IMG/VR virus record: IMGVR_UViG_3300031999_003193
Location: 1 to 20,404 of that record
Length of the DNA stretch: 20,404 nucleotides
Source: a virus
Reading direction: 5' to 3' (one strand)
The notes beneath the pieces are model-generated. The model worked only from the letters and a program-made list of their open reading frames with translations. It was not told the DNA's origin and did not search any database. Position 1 is the stretch's first letter, and the number at the start of each line of letters is the position of its first letter. The position numbers and the translations under genes are program-made. Shown piece after piece: positions 6,645 through 15,203 of this stretch.

Positions 6645-8266
6645 TGAAATCTAAGCGAATATATCAGGCAACCGAAGAAGAAGTAGAAATTATCCTGAAA
6701 GGTCAAGAAAGTCCAGACTATATCACTGGATACTTCTTTAAGCCCTCTTATGCAGATGAGGGATGGTATTTCGACAAAAACTTTACGGAGGACGGCGCAT
6801 GGCAGAAGGATATGCACTTTGCAGCACAATCACTGATTGTCCTTATTGGTGGCATCGGTTCGGGAAAGACTCTGGGAGTAGGAATGTCGGCATGTGTATT
6901 CGGAACTACGACACCAGATTTCAAGTTCCTGAATGTGGCGCAGAAGGAGTACCAGGCCGCCCAGATGTACGACCTGATAATCGAACGAGCGACGGATGCG
7001 CCGTTCGCCAACCTAATAACCTCGGCAGTACGCCGACCACACCACAAGATAACAATAGAGTATAAACTTGGCCCACAAACTATCCATTCCACACTTGAGT
7101 TTATGTCTGTCGACAGAGACGCCACCGGGATCTTCTCCTGGCGAGGAGACTGGATTAACGTCGAAGAAGCTGGACTTCTTGACAATCTTGATGAAATCTC
7201 CCGTAACCTCTCGACTAGACTTACGGGTAACACAAGAACGGGTAGACCTTACTTGGGTAGGTTTTCCTTCACCTCTAACCCTTGGGATACCCCCCACCTC
7301 TGGTATCTATATGACATGGCTGTCGCAGATCCAGAAAATTGTTTCAGCATTACTGTCTCTACAAGATCAAATCAAAATGTAACAGATAAACAGCTCGACA
7401 ATATGCTCAAGCATATTCCCGAGGACGAGCGTGCTCGCTTTATAGATGGTTCTCGTCCCGAAGGACAGGGCATATACTTCAACCGTGGTGCGATTGGAAG
7501 GTGCGAAGATGGACTATCTGGAGAAATGGTTAAACGTGCTGTTACCGAAAACATACCAGGATTTGTGTACGCAGAACAATATCAATGTGGCGTCGTGCAC
7601 TATGGTATTCCCCCCATTAAGGGACATATGTATTTCTGTATTGGAGACCCAGGCTCCGATAACGCTCCAGGCAGAAACGCTCCCTGCATTGGTGTCTGGG
7701 ACGTTACGGGCTTTCCCAAAGAGCCTATGGTACTCACCGCTTTCTGGTGGGGAAACGGCTTTGGGCGTATATCACCCTTCGTTGACAGGCTCCTAGAATT
7801 AAGAACTACCTACGACGCTATATTCACTGCAATAGATAGTACTGGACCTCAGAAGATGTTTGCCGAGCTTCTAAATATCCAGAACTTTGATCCAGATGTA
7901 GATTTAAGTTCTCCAGGCTCTGCATCGATTGCTGGTCTTGATTTCAGTGGTGCAAGGAAGCCAGCTTACCTAGTAGCAGCCAGACTTACTATCGAGAGTG
8001 CAAAAGTCATCTGGCCTAAGACTCTAATTGGTTTTCGTGCCCAACTAGCCAATTATGATCCCCTTAAAGATCGAGCAGGACAACCCAAGATACCACAAGA
8101 TATCGTGGCAATGTTGTCTATGTCATGTTGGGCAGCAAGGATATACTTCAATGCCGACCTTCCTGACGAAGTTGTTGACGAAAATCCGTCTCTTGGTGCA
8201 TCCATCCGAAACGCAAGAAGTGACCAAAGAGAAACCATCGAAGATCGCTCCAAAAGGGCAAGATAG
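6644..8266 (+). CDS. terL: Large terminase subunit (DNA packaging motor)
   Basis: A 540-residue packaging ATPase/nuclease. The start was chosen at GTG 6644, which overlaps the previous stop as TAGTG; an upstream ATG at 6545 would overlap the previous gene by 100 bases. The Walker A motif is IGGIGSGKT (68-76). The likely Walker B is DWINVEEAG (169-177), with Glu at the place usually held by Asp (VEE rather than VDE). The motif after it, FSFTSNPWDTPHLW (207-220), fits the coupling motif. The C-terminal RNase H-like nuclease has acidic residues in IGDPGSD (D335), TAIDSTGPQ (D398) and QDIVAMLS (D486). The motor pumps DNA into the prohead through the portal encoded next. It lies at the end of the sugar operon with no terminator between. 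Confidence 0.92.
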   Translation: MKSKRIYQATEEEVEIILKGQESPDYITGYFFKPSYADEGWYFDKNFTEDGAWQKDMHFAAQSLIVLIGGIGSGKTLGVGMSACVFGTTTPDFKFLNVAQKEYQAAQMYDLIIERATDAPFANLITSAVRRPHHKITIEYKLGPQTIHSTLEFMSVDRDATGIFSWRGDWINVEEAGLLDNLDEISRNLSTRLTGNTRTGRPYLGRFSFTSNPWDTPHLWYLYDMAVADPENCFSITVSTRSNQNVTDKQLDNMLKHIPEDERARFIDGSRPEGQGIYFNRGAIGRCEDGLSGEMVKRAVTENIPGFVYAEQYQCGVVHYGIPPIKGHMYFCIGDPGSDNAPGRNAPCIGVWDVTGFPKEPMVLTAFWWGNGFGRISPFVDRLLELRTTYDAIFTAIDSTGPQKMFAELLNIQNFDPDVDLSSPGSASIAGLDFSGARKPAYLVAARLTIESAKVIWPKTLIGFRAQLANYDPLKDRAGQPKIPQDIVAMLSMSCWAARIYFNADLPDEVVDENPSLGASIRNARSDQRETIEDRSKRAR

Positions 8267-8321
8267 AGAATATGTGGAACGAAACGTGAATAGGAACCAG
8301 CGCTATTTCCGATTTTAACCC

Positions 8322-8350
8322 TTGACGTGAATGGGGATGTAGTCTATAAT
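8322..8350 (+). promoter_or_regulatory. Sigma70-type promoter of the virion operon
   Basis: TTGACG (8322-8327) and TATAAT (8345-8350) are separated by exactly 17 bases, a near-perfect consensus. It lies 20 bases before the portal start and just after terminase. A half copy of the palindromic site (TTTCCGA, 8306-8312) lies upstream of the -35. It probably gives extra expression of portal and the downstream structural genes. Confidence 0.8.
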
Positions 8351-8370
8351 TGTAGTACTTCGGAGGCTAG

Positions 8371-9984
8371 ATGTTTTTAAGACCGACCATGCCAACTGAA
8401 TTAACGGGCTCGACAATACCAAGTTCCTTGTTTGGTACAGCTTCTGTACAGTTTAGCCTCAAGGATATTGATGATTTTCCATACTCGGACTTCACTACAC
8501 TTCAAGGATACTACGACGAGTTAGACACATGGTACACTGGCGTCGTCTTAAACGAAACACAGACCCAGGGTGATAAAGAGGTTGAACTCTACCCCCTGCA
8601 TCTAAATCCTATCCGACCCGCCTTGATGAAGCATGTATACACGTTATTTGGTGAAATACCCGATAATCATTATGGTTCTCTCGTTTCTCCAAGGGTAGTT
8701 GTAAGAGACAGCAAGCCTGAGGCAAATGAGGCTCAAAGGGTAGAGAATTTCATCCAGGATGTATTTTCTGATAATGGTGGTGCATCTCTTCAGCAAGAAA
8801 ACGCTATTATCTCACAGATATTCGGTGGATGCGTCTTTAAGGTTTCCTGGGTAGCTGATCAGGATGATCCAAAGACAGGTCACATTGGTATCGAGAAAGT
8901 TCTTCCTGAAGAATTCATGTGCATACCTTACATGAATAACCCATGGAGATTGCGCAAAGCCTGGATAATTCGTCCGATAGATCAGTTTACTGCTGCGCAG
9001 TTTGGAGTTACACTAGTTGGACTCACTGGTTGGTATATCGAAGCGTGGACTGAAACAGACTATAAGATCTCTATTAATGATTCACCTATTATGCAGCAGT
9101 ACGGGGATGACCTGTATGCGCTGGAGGGATCAAACCCATTTGGTATAGTTCCATTTGTGTATATCCCTCATGAAAGGGCGACTAGCTTCTGGGGCACAAG
9201 TCTTATTACAGAAGCAGTTAAGGGCATCACGAAAGAAAAGAACGCTCGTGTCGCGGATGCCGGGGACGCCACAAGCGATGAGAGCCACTCGTTGCTTGTC
9301 ATGAGAAATGTCCGTGGTTCGCCTACGATGAAACGTATTGGTAGGCATATTCCAGTCATAGACATTGGTACTGGACAAAATATTACAGGACAGACAGAGC
9401 CAGATCTATTCTCTGTAAAGCGTGCGTCGCTTTCAGAATCCATGCTTACGCTCACTAAGGATCTTCATGCTGAGTTTAGGCGTGAAGTGTATGTCCCGGC
9501 TGTTGCAGATGGCGAGGATGAAGGCTCCCAACGCTCCGGTGCTACACTTGCCAATAGAATGTGGCCTCTGGTAAGTCATACGAAGGCAGAACGTGTTCAT
9601 TGGTCTACGGGCATGGGTGTTATCTTTAGACTAATTCTAATAATTGCCAGTGTTAAAAAGCTTGGAAATATTACTTCGGCTGATCTTAAGTACAGGATAC
9701 GATGTAAGTGGTACGCATCTCTTCCTCGAGATAGAGAACAGTTGTCTGCAGAGCTTACGTCTCGAGCTGCACAGAAACTTGGTTCGATTGAGCATCTTAC
9801 TGATATGTTTGGTGATGTAGACGATCTTAATGACGACATGGAGAAGCAGAAGGAATGGATGATGTTTGAGGCCGAGGTCAAGAAGGCTGGTGCTCCAGAT
9901 CCAGTAATCCCGTCAATTCCGACATCGGAAAAGCCAAAAACTTCGGCGGTAAAGAGTCCAGCCGTAACACCAAAGAAGGATTAA
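8371..9984 (+). CDS. Portal protein
   Basis: A 537-residue protein directly after terminase, behind a strong promoter and a CGGAGG ribosome site. The conserved stem and wing pattern of the SPP1-like portals is visible: IPHERATSFWGTSLITEAVK (266-284), a TKEKNARVADAGDATSDES segment (287-305) and the SGATLANRMWPLVSHTKAER segment (389-408), followed by a long hydrophobic helix (GVIFRLILIIASVKK). Twelve copies would form the DNA channel at one capsid vertex. The C-terminal tail (about 500-537) is rich in Pro, Ser and Lys and is probably disordered; one copy of the 14-base palindrome falls in this tail. Portal identity rests on position, length and these patterns. Confidence 0.85.
   Translation: MFLRPTMPTELTGSTIPSSLFGTASVQFSLKDIDDFPYSDFTTLQGYYDELDTWYTGVVLNETQTQGDKEVELYPLHLNPIRPALMKHVYTLFGEIPDNHYGSLVSPRVVVRDSKPEANEAQRVENFIQDVFSDNGGASLQQENAIISQIFGGCVFKVSWVADQDDPKTGHIGIEKVLPEEFMCIPYMNNPWRLRKAWIIRPIDQFTAAQFGVTLVGLTGWYIEAWTETDYKISINDSPIMQQYGDDLYALEGSNPFGIVPFVYIPHERATSFWGTSLITEAVKGITKEKNARVADAGDATSDESHSLLVMRNVRGSPTMKRIGRHIPVIDIGTGQNITGQTEPDLFSVKRASLSESMLTLTKDLHAEFRREVYVPAVADGEDEGSQRSGATLANRMWPLVSHTKAERVHWSTGMGVIFRLILIIASVKKLGNITSADLKYRIRCKWYASLPRDREQLSAELTSRAAQKLGSIEHLTDMFGDVDDLNDDMEKQKEWMMFEAEVKKAGAPDPVIPSIPTSEKPKTSAVKSPAVTPKKD
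9917..9930. repeat. Palindromic site, copy 2 (reverse orientation)
   Basis: TTCCGACATCGGAA is the reverse complement of the core found at 1906-1919 and 16338-16351. It lies in the disordered tail of the portal gene, 60 bases before the next start. Being inside coding sequence, it was probably not selected for the protein (it reads through Pro-Thr-Ser-Glu codons). Confidence 0.55.
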
Positions 9985-9989
9985 AGAAA

Positions 9990-10208
9990 ATGGCTAAGGT
10001 TACTGCAGAGGATCGTGAAAAGCATGCTGCCGTAAGTGGTGGAAGATTTCCAGTAACAAACAAGGCTCAGGCTTCATCTGCTTTGAAGTTGCGTGGGCAT
10101 ACTAAAAGTAAAGCCGAGAGACGTGCAGTAATTCGTGCTGCAGCCAAGTTTTTGCCAGAAGCGGCTTCTCGGGCGCTCGAAGAAGATAAGGCGAAAGGGT
10201 TACTATAA
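9990..10208 (+). CDS. Small basic protein, unknown
   Basis: A 72-residue basic protein beginning MAKVTAEDREKHAAVSGGRF. It contains FPVTNKAQASSALKLRGH and a run of basic helices (KAERRAVIRAAAKFLPEAAS). Short proteins with this 'FP...A..AL......RR.V..AAK' layout occur next to head genes in many phages, but their role is unknown. The AAGGATTAAAG ribosome region lies within the end of portal. It may bind DNA or the inside of the capsid. That is inferred from charge and position only. Confidence 0.65.
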   Translation: MAKVTAEDREKHAAVSGGRFPVTNKAQASSALKLRGHTKSKAERRAVIRAAAKFLPEAASRALEEDKAKGLL

Positions 10209-10209
10209 A

Positions 10210-10437
10210 ATGGCTCGTGATAAGGAGAAAAGAAATGCTTGGTATAGAAAGCATCGCACCGAGCGTTCTGAAGAAGTAAGAGAGAAGGAACTTGCGCATG
10301 GGAGAGAATATCATAACAAGTGGTATTCAGAACATCAGGCAAGTGCTAGAGACTCGTTCCTCAAATATATGTATGGAATTTCTCTGGATGACTACGAATT
10401 GCTGCAGTTGGCAGCGGACTACTTAAAGGAGGTCTAA
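10210..10437 (+). CDS. Endonuclease VII N-terminal-like protein, lacking the nuclease core
   Basis: A 75-residue protein. The start was taken at MARDKEKRNAW, one base after the previous stop. The pattern is a charged helix with repeated 'K/R-WY/Y' units (KRNAWYRKHR, HNKWYSEHQ) followed by YMYGISLDDYELLQL. It is the same as the lead-in of phage endonuclease VII-like HNH proteins, where a 'YGIsledYe.ml..Q.g.CaiC' stretch opens the zinc-bound nuclease. Here the chain stops 13 residues after DDYELL, before any cysteine, so no nuclease core is present. It may be a decayed nuclease gene or a kept DNA-binding piece. The function is not shown. Confidence 0.6.
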   Translation: MARDKEKRNAWYRKHRTERSEEVREKELAHGREYHNKWYSEHQASARDSFLKYMYGISLDDYELLQLAADYLKEV

Positions 10438-10438
10438 G

Positions 10439-10783
10439 TTGAGCTACACATATAAATGCACAGCGCTCGCAGAAGTTAACAGTGGCACAGTCGTGGTCTT
10501 GCAGGAGACTGTTACTGAAACCTTACAGGCAATGACTATATTTAATCATATAGTCCTTAATCAGGCGATGAATACCATAAAGGCTGTTATCAATCTTGGT
10601 TCAGTGACTACAGCAAAGTTTCTGATGCTTTCATCGGACACTGCTATCGAGATCTTCATTAACGATAGCAACGATGGTTTCGTAGGGACACTATTCCTGT
10701 TCCAGGATTGCGCTATTACAAAACTTGAAATTACAACCCAGGTTGCTCTCGCTGCTTCGATGAAAATCGTAGCCGCGATGTAA
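10439..10783 (+). CDS. Unknown virion-region protein with TTG start
   Basis: A 114-residue protein. The TTG at 10439 is chosen because a very strong AAGGAGGT lies five bases before it, and no ATG with such a site follows nearby. The chain is rich in beta-branched and hydrophobic residues (VVVLQETVTE, ITTQVALAASMKIVAAM) and has few charges, which suggests a beta-sheet fold and a structural role. It sits between portal and the scaffold-like gene, where minor head proteins are typical. No family is recognised. Confidence 0.65.
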   Translation: MSYTYKCTALAEVNSGTVVVLQETVTETLQAMTIFNHIVLNQAMNTIKAVINLGSVTTAKFLMLSSDTAIEIFINDSNDGFVGTLFLFQDCAITKLEITTQVALAASMKIVAAM

Positions 10784-10815
10784 ACACACTTAAAGAAAAC
10801 AAAGGAGAAATTATC

Positions 10816-11451
10816 ATGACTGACCAAATCGATGCTGCAGGAAACCTCACTGTGACTCCCGCCCCCATAGGCGCAGCCGCAACTGTTGTCCTACCAGACG
10901 CGATTGTTAAAGCCCAGGCTGAATCTATGGAATGGCAGAAGCGTTTCGCAGGCTTGCAGGGTAAGTACCAGCAAGAACAGGAAAAATGGGCACAGACGGC
11001 TGCAAAGCTGTTAGAGATTGATGAATCAAGTAAAAAGGTTGTTGGAGAGTTCGAAGCTCTTAAGGTCGAGCATTCTAAGACAGCCGAGGAAAAAGATACG
11101 TATTTTACCGAGCTAGAGTTGAAAAAGGCTGAACTAGAGCGTGTATCTATAGTTACTAAGGAGTTTCCGCAATTAGTTCCTCTGCTTCAGGACGATGTCC
11201 TGCCAGACGGAACAGGTGACGAACTTCGAGGAAAACTAAAAATTCTAGCCGAAAGAATCGAATCTATCAAGAAGGGCGAATTTGCTACCAACCTTGCTGG
11301 CGCTTCACCAGCATCACCACCCCAGGGACTTCCAAAGGGTACTGATGCTATCAAGCTGCAGATGATGACAGCTATGCGTGAGGGTCGAATGGATGATTAT
11401 AACAAATTCTATGCCCAATATGTTGAACAATCATCCCCTAAAGGAGGATAA
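10816..11451 (+). CDS. Capsid scaffold-like protein
   Basis: A 211-residue protein beginning MTDQIDAAGNLTVTPAPIGA. A Pro/Ala-rich N-terminus is followed by a long highly charged helical part (about 35-120; EWQKRFAGLQGKYQQEQEKW) that fits a coiled coil. A linker rich in Pro, Ala and Gly (GASPASPPQGLPKG) and a short helical C-terminal end complete it. Coiled coil, charge, and placement between portal and the major capsid protein are the usual signs of a scaffolding protein, which assembles inside the prohead and then leaves. No protease motif is present, so cleavage, if any, is done by another protein. The ribosome site is AAAGGAG. Confidence 0.7.
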   Translation: MTDQIDAAGNLTVTPAPIGAAATVVLPDAIVKAQAESMEWQKRFAGLQGKYQQEQEKWAQTAAKLLEIDESSKKVVGEFEALKVEHSKTAEEKDTYFTELELKKAELERVSIVTKEFPQLVPLLQDDVLPDGTGDELRGKLKILAERIESIKKGEFATNLAGASPASPPQGLPKGTDAIKLQMMTAMREGRMDDYNKFYAQYVEQSSPKGG

Positions 11452-11454
11452 AAT

Positions 11455-11883
11455 ATGGCTACTTACGAGTCCGCTCGTGTTGGCCCAAACGAGTTTTCTT
11501 TTCCCTCATTTCCAGTGCAAACCATTATTAGGGATTATGCATGGGATGACCTCGAGGGAGATCCAGTTTCTACGTTAAAGAGAATTGTTGTTCCACTCGA
11601 AGGTGATATCACCGTAACGAATATAATGCATATTGTGTTAGATAATTTCAATGGTGGAACTGTCGACAATATCGCTATAGGTGATAGTGGTGGAACCTTT
11701 GAATTCTCTGGTGGAACTAATGTCCCGCCTGTTATAGGCGATATGGTGCAGGAACCAGGAAAGTACTTTGCCGATCCTGATTTCATATCAGTGAGCCACA
11801 ATGTGAGAACTGCAGGCGAGGGTCGCCTGTTTGTATTCTACATCGACAAGCGCACCAATTGGCGCACCTACGGAAACATCTAG
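11455..11883 (+). CDS. Capsid decoration or head-accessory protein candidate
   Basis: A 142-residue protein beginning MATYESARVGPNEFSFPSFP. It is glycine-rich with many beta-type stretches (ITVTNIMHIVLDNFNGGTVD, GTFEFSGGT). It lies between the scaffold-like and major capsid genes, which is where lambda gpD-like decoration proteins are encoded, and the length matches. It has its own AAAGGAGG site, consistent with high expression. The identification is by position and composition, not by motif. Confidence 0.55.
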   Translation: MATYESARVGPNEFSFPSFPVQTIIRDYAWDDLEGDPVSTLKRIVVPLEGDITVTNIMHIVLDNFNGGTVDNIAIGDSGGTFEFSGGTNVPPVIGDMVQEPGKYFADPDFISVSHNVRTAGEGRLFVFYIDKRTNWRTYGNI

Positions 11884-11899
11884 GCCCAGGAGATAAAAA

Positions 11900-13324
11900 A
11901 TGAGTACATTTGAAACCTACTACGATATAAATCCTGTCGCCGTGATCGACCAGAACAAGTGGGATGTCTTTATGCCAGAAGTGGCATTACAGTTCCGCTC
12001 TCTTCCTACGGTATACACTCCGTTGGTTGACTGGAACGATGACACACAGCGCACAGGTGCCCAGACCACGACCTACACTGAAATGATGGAAGGCGATGTT
12101 GACATTGCGGAAATTCCCTTGACCGCAAACTACATCGACGCTCCGTTGAACGTCGACAGTCGTGCACGCCAGCTAGCTGTAAAGCGATATGGCGATAAAG
12201 TCCAGTTACACGAATCCAGCAATATCTTCCAGCAATGGCAGATGAGCGGTGGACGTGACTGGCGTCCTTTACTGCGTGGCCTCTTAGGACGCTCCGTGGT
12301 AATGAAGACTGAAATGCTTGCTCGTAATGCCTTCCTATTAGGACCTAAGTCCCACTGGACTTACTCTGATGGTGGTGGCGCTCCTACAAGCATTGGTACT
12401 ATCACCAACGCGGACACATTCAACATGGATGTTGTCAATGAGTGGAACTTGCGACTAGGGAATACTGGAACTCCAGTGGTTCCTGGCGATATGGCGTCCG
12501 CGAAAGTTGCGATCATTCCTCCGGGTGTGGTCTATGACTTCATGGATCAAATCGCTGCCGCAAGCGCGAACGAATCATCTATGTGGCGTGATGCTCAGCT
12601 TTATTCGGGCAAAGAAATTCGCTATGAGATCGGCTCGTTTAAGGGTATCCGTTTCGTCCAGCACCCCAACGATAAGTGGGGGTTGAACAACGCCGTGTTG
12701 TATAACACTGGTGCGATAGATAAGCAGTTTGGTGTTACCGTAGCCATTAAAGCTGGCGATGGTTCACCTAATCCTGAAACAACTCTGGTTGACGAAACCT
12801 GGTACATCGGTCAGAAGAACGTATCCCATGTCATTCAGCTAGAAGCTGCATGTGGCGCTCTCGACTTCGAGGTTGGTGACTTCGTAACGTTCCACACGGA
12901 ACGCACGAATGCACTTGGTGTTATAAATGGCGTGAATCCAACGGCTGTTAAGAACTGTGTACGACGCGTTGTATTCTACGACCATGCAGCCAACACCATC
13001 TCCCTTGACCGTCCTCTCTCCTTCACCTACGATGCTCCATTCGTGGCAACACCTGTTTCAGGTATCAATGGTATCTATTTTGCCTTTGTGACAAAAGCTC
13101 GTCATATTGGCTTCATTCTTACCCTTGGATCCCGCGGTGGTATCATGGGATCAGTTGCTCGACCAATCAAGTTCTACGAACCAAAATCAATCGATGATTT
13201 TGACAGCGTTTGGCGCTATGTCTGGGATATAATCCAGGGCTACAACATTTGGGAACCCAACTTGTTTGAATGCCACTTCTGCGCTTTGACCCTGCCTAAA
13301 ATTGGTGGACTGATCACCCCTTAA
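11900..13324 (+). CDS. Major capsid protein (HK97 fold, N4 gp56-like)
   Basis: A 474-residue protein after the scaffold-like gene, with a strong AGGAG ribosome site. A helix with ETEM-type residues around MKTEMLARNAFLLGPK (135-150) and the stretch ASAKVAIIPPGVVYDFMDQI (199-218) resemble the N4 gp56-type capsid proteins. Residues about 310-385 (EVGDFVTFHTERTNALG to SLDRPLSFTYDAP) look like an inserted beta-rich domain before the fold resumes at 390-425 (IGFILTLGSRGGIMGSVARP). It should form the hexamers and pentamers of the shell. The assignment is good by length and position; the subfamily is less certain. Confidence 0.8.
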   Translation: MSTFETYYDINPVAVIDQNKWDVFMPEVALQFRSLPTVYTPLVDWNDDTQRTGAQTTTYTEMMEGDVDIAEIPLTANYIDAPLNVDSRARQLAVKRYGDKVQLHESSNIFQQWQMSGGRDWRPLLRGLLGRSVVMKTEMLARNAFLLGPKSHWTYSDGGGAPTSIGTITNADTFNMDVVNEWNLRLGNTGTPVVPGDMASAKVAIIPPGVVYDFMDQIAAASANESSMWRDAQLYSGKEIRYEIGSFKGIRFVQHPNDKWGLNNAVLYNTGAIDKQFGVTVAIKAGDGSPNPETTLVDETWYIGQKNVSHVIQLEAACGALDFEVGDFVTFHTERTNALGVINGVNPTAVKNCVRRVVFYDHAANTISLDRPLSFTYDAPFVATPVSGINGIYFAFVTKARHIGFILTLGSRGGIMGSVARPIKFYEPKSIDDFDSVWRYVWDIIQGYNIWEPNLFECHFCALTLPKIGGLITP

Positions 13325-13336
13325 AGGGACAACTAC

Positions 13337-13984
13337 ATGGCGACAAGTTTTGGTAATCTTAAAGCTTTGGTGATACGTTTGGTGGCAGACGAAATAAGTC
13401 CTACTGCTAGTGTAATTAGTGGTATGACTACACCGTCCGAGTTGCTAAGCGATGCTATCAGTGCTGGACTTAAGGCAATCCTGCCTTGGGTCTGGAAGAC
13501 TGCTACATACCCCATCATTGCTGCGGCTACAGACCTTGATCTCCCTGGCGACTTATACAGAATTGAGGGAGTCTACGATGACTCCCTCAATGCCTACCTT
13601 AATGAGAATATCATTACTGCAGGCCTGCCATTCGCCAGTGAGTCCGGGAACATGTGGATAGAATACCCAGAAGGTCACATAACCTTCTTGGACGATCTAC
13701 CAGATGGTGGCACTTTATACTATGCTGCTTACTGGGCTGAACCAAAACTTGATGATGAGTACATTGAGGCTCCTCCGGTAGTGATACCTGGACTAGCGTT
13801 CTATGCTGCATCATACTGTTTACTCCCAAGAGCTACAGCTTCTGCTACCCTGCGACAATTCAATGTCAAAGTAGATAGTGGAACTCCAACTGAGAATCCT
13901 ATAATGGATATGTCGAACGCCTTTATGAAACGCTTTGAGATAGAAATGGGACGTGTGTCCTCTCGAGCAAAAGGTGTAAAATAA
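13337..13984 (+). CDS. Head-tail adaptor protein candidate
   Basis: A 215-residue protein directly after the capsid gene, beginning MATSFGNLKALVIRLVADEI. It has a helical N-terminal part, a beta-rich middle (DLDLPGDLYRIEGVYDDSL, GHITFLDDLPDGGTLYYAAYW) and a helical C-terminal part (MDMSNAFMKRFEIEMGRVS). Adaptor proteins that bind under the portal ring are found at this place and are typically 100-220 residues. Its stop overlaps the start of the next gene by one base. The role is inferred from position and layout. Confidence 0.6.
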   Translation: MATSFGNLKALVIRLVADEISPTASVISGMTTPSELLSDAISAGLKAILPWVWKTATYPIIAAATDLDLPGDLYRIEGVYDDSLNAYLNENIITAGLPFASESGNMWIEYPEGHITFLDDLPDGGTLYYAAYWAEPKLDDEYIEAPPVVIPGLAFYAASYCLLPRATASATLRQFNVKVDSGTPTENPIMDMSNAFMKRFEIEMGRVSSRAKGVK

Positions 13985-14526
13985 TGACACATATCGTTGA
14001 CATCCTTTGTGACACGCTGGTCGATAGGCTTCAATATGATTTAATTGATTCCATACCGACTAGTGACCTCGCTAGGGCTACTATCGTCAAAAAAGGTCGT
14101 TTCCAGGATGATCCTGTGAAAGACTCTATCTATCTGGCGGTCCAGGGAGGGAACCTGGAGAATCCTAACCAACTAGATGGCGTAGTCAGCTTAGGGAGCC
14201 ATCCTAACATCGGCTGGAGCATGCCTCCATACGAAGTAGGTGGTAGTGTTGCTTGGTGGCGAAAAGGGACTATCAGTATTGGTTGCTTCTTTATTCAACA
14301 GCAATACGAAGAAGAAGAGGCCATGGAGTATGCTTATGCAGTTCTTGGAAGAGCAGAGTATGCGGTAGAAACACTAGACCTCAATGGCTTAACCCCAGAC
14401 GACTGGGGCGAAATCGCCTTCAAAATGTTCCTTATAGGGACCAACTTCTTTATGTCTGGTGGGCCTCCCAAGTCTTATATATGGCGAGGAAAAGTCCACT
14501 GGATGTGCCTGACACAAAAACCATAG
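13984..14526 (+). CDS. Tail completion / neck protein candidate
   Basis: A 180-residue protein beginning MTHIVDILCDTLVDRLQYDL. It starts with a helix like those of neck and tail completion proteins, followed by a beta-rich body (DSIYLAVQGG, GTISIGCFFIQQQ) with several tryptophans. The usual siphophage order is capsid, adaptor, neck, tail terminator, tail tube, and this gene fills the slot before the tube. Its start overlaps the previous stop (TAATG), and an AGGAGGT site follows its end, 14525-14531. No enzyme motif is seen. Confidence 0.6.
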   Translation: MTHIVDILCDTLVDRLQYDLIDSIPTSDLARATIVKKGRFQDDPVKDSIYLAVQGGNLENPNQLDGVVSLGSHPNIGWSMPPYEVGGSVAWWRKGTISIGCFFIQQQYEEEEAMEYAYAVLGRAEYAVETLDLNGLTPDDWGEIAFKMFLIGTNFFMSGGPPKSYIWRGKVHWMCLTQKP

Positions 14527-14541
14527 GAGGTTTTTAATATG
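14525..14541 (+). promoter_or_regulatory. Orphan ribosome site and start codon before the homing endonuclease
   Basis: GGAGGT followed after seven bases by ATGGCTCTAG. This is a fully formed start signal in the plus direction at the place where the tail tube gene should begin, but what follows is the antisense strand of the endonuclease gene. The frame after it stays open to 15213 but encodes nothing recognisable. The best reading is the original start signal of the tail tube gene, cut off by insertion of the endonuclease. Confidence 0.5.
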
Positions 14542-14544
14542 GCT

Positions 14545-15120
14545 CTAGTATGGAATATCATGACTATCAAGGATGCCCTTGAGGCGAGTGATCTCGTCAC
14601 CAAGAGTAATTCCTTTACCATGGTTTCCAATATGAATCTCCAGGTTTTTGGGGTCGTTGTCTTGCTTGTTACCATTCTTGTGGTGTACAGTTTCATCTCT
14701 GGTAAGAGGACGGCCCAGTTTCTTGGCCATAATCAATCGGTGCTCCAGAACTCTTGGGCATTCATTCTTCTGCCCCATTGGCTGAGCCAGTTCCTGATCT
14801 TTCTGACTCAAGCCGCTGATAGCAAGAGTGATATATCCCTCACTGGTAATATGTCTTTTATAGGGCCTATAACCAGGGTGTGGTCTAGGTGGATTGCCAG
14901 AACAGTGAATGCAAAGGCCCGTAAAACTTTTTCTATGTCGGACCCGTTCCATTATGGCTCCCCGTCTAACCCATCGGTTTTGACTGCATCGTCCACAGGT
15001 TACAAGGAAGGCAGTGGCGTGTTTGCTAAATACTTTCCAATCATCCCAGTGAATAACACTCCCGTGTTGAAGCTGAATAAATTCGGACTCTATTGGCGAA
15101 ATGCTAGCTTTTCTTGGCAT
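14545..15120 (-). CDS. HNH homing endonuclease
   Basis: A 191-residue protein, the only minus-strand gene within the structural module. The start was chosen at MPRKASISPIESEF because AAAGGA lies seven bases before it and an extended -10 promoter lies upstream; a longer reading from 15252 would overlap the tail tube gene. It has a four-cysteine zinc site (C42-GR-C45 and C70-IH-C73) and the HNH_3-type core EHRLIMAKKLGRPL (126-139), VHHKNGN (145-151), QDNDPKNLEIH (153-163). Such proteins cut a homing site in alleles that lack the gene and so spread between phages. It lies exactly between the orphan start at 14539 and the current tail tube start, fitting an insertion at that gene. Confidence 0.88.
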   Translation of the reverse strand: MPRKASISPIESEFIQLQHGSVIHWDDWKVFSKHATAFLVTCGRCSQNRWVRRGAIMERVRHRKSFTGLCIHCSGNPPRPHPGYRPYKRHITSEGYITLAISGLSQKDQELAQPMGQKNECPRVLEHRLIMAKKLGRPLTRDETVHHKNGNKQDNDPKNLEIHIGNHGKGITLGDEITRLKGILDSHDIPY

Positions 15121-15163
15121 AACCTGATCCTTTCTTTGATTTCCATGTCGAGAATGTGCTGTA

Positions 15164-15172
15164 ATTATAACA
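15164..15172 (-). promoter_or_regulatory. Extended -10 promoter of the homing endonuclease
   Basis: On the minus strand this reads TGTTATAAT (complement of 15164-15172), an extended -10 with a perfect hexamer. It lies about 44 bases before the endonuclease start and gives the gene its own transcription, independent of the plus-strand operon. Confidence 0.55.
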
Positions 15173-15203
15173 CGCAATCCCAGACATGGGGAGGTATAAC
15201 AAA

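Noticed and set aside
6748-7233. Minus-strand open frame of 161 codons
   Set aside because: It is antisense to the terminase ATPase region and has no supporting signals.
15186-15203. ATG start of the tail tube gene at 15186
   Set aside because: No ribosome site lies before it; instead the GGGGAGGT site overlaps its first codons and points to the TTG at 15204.
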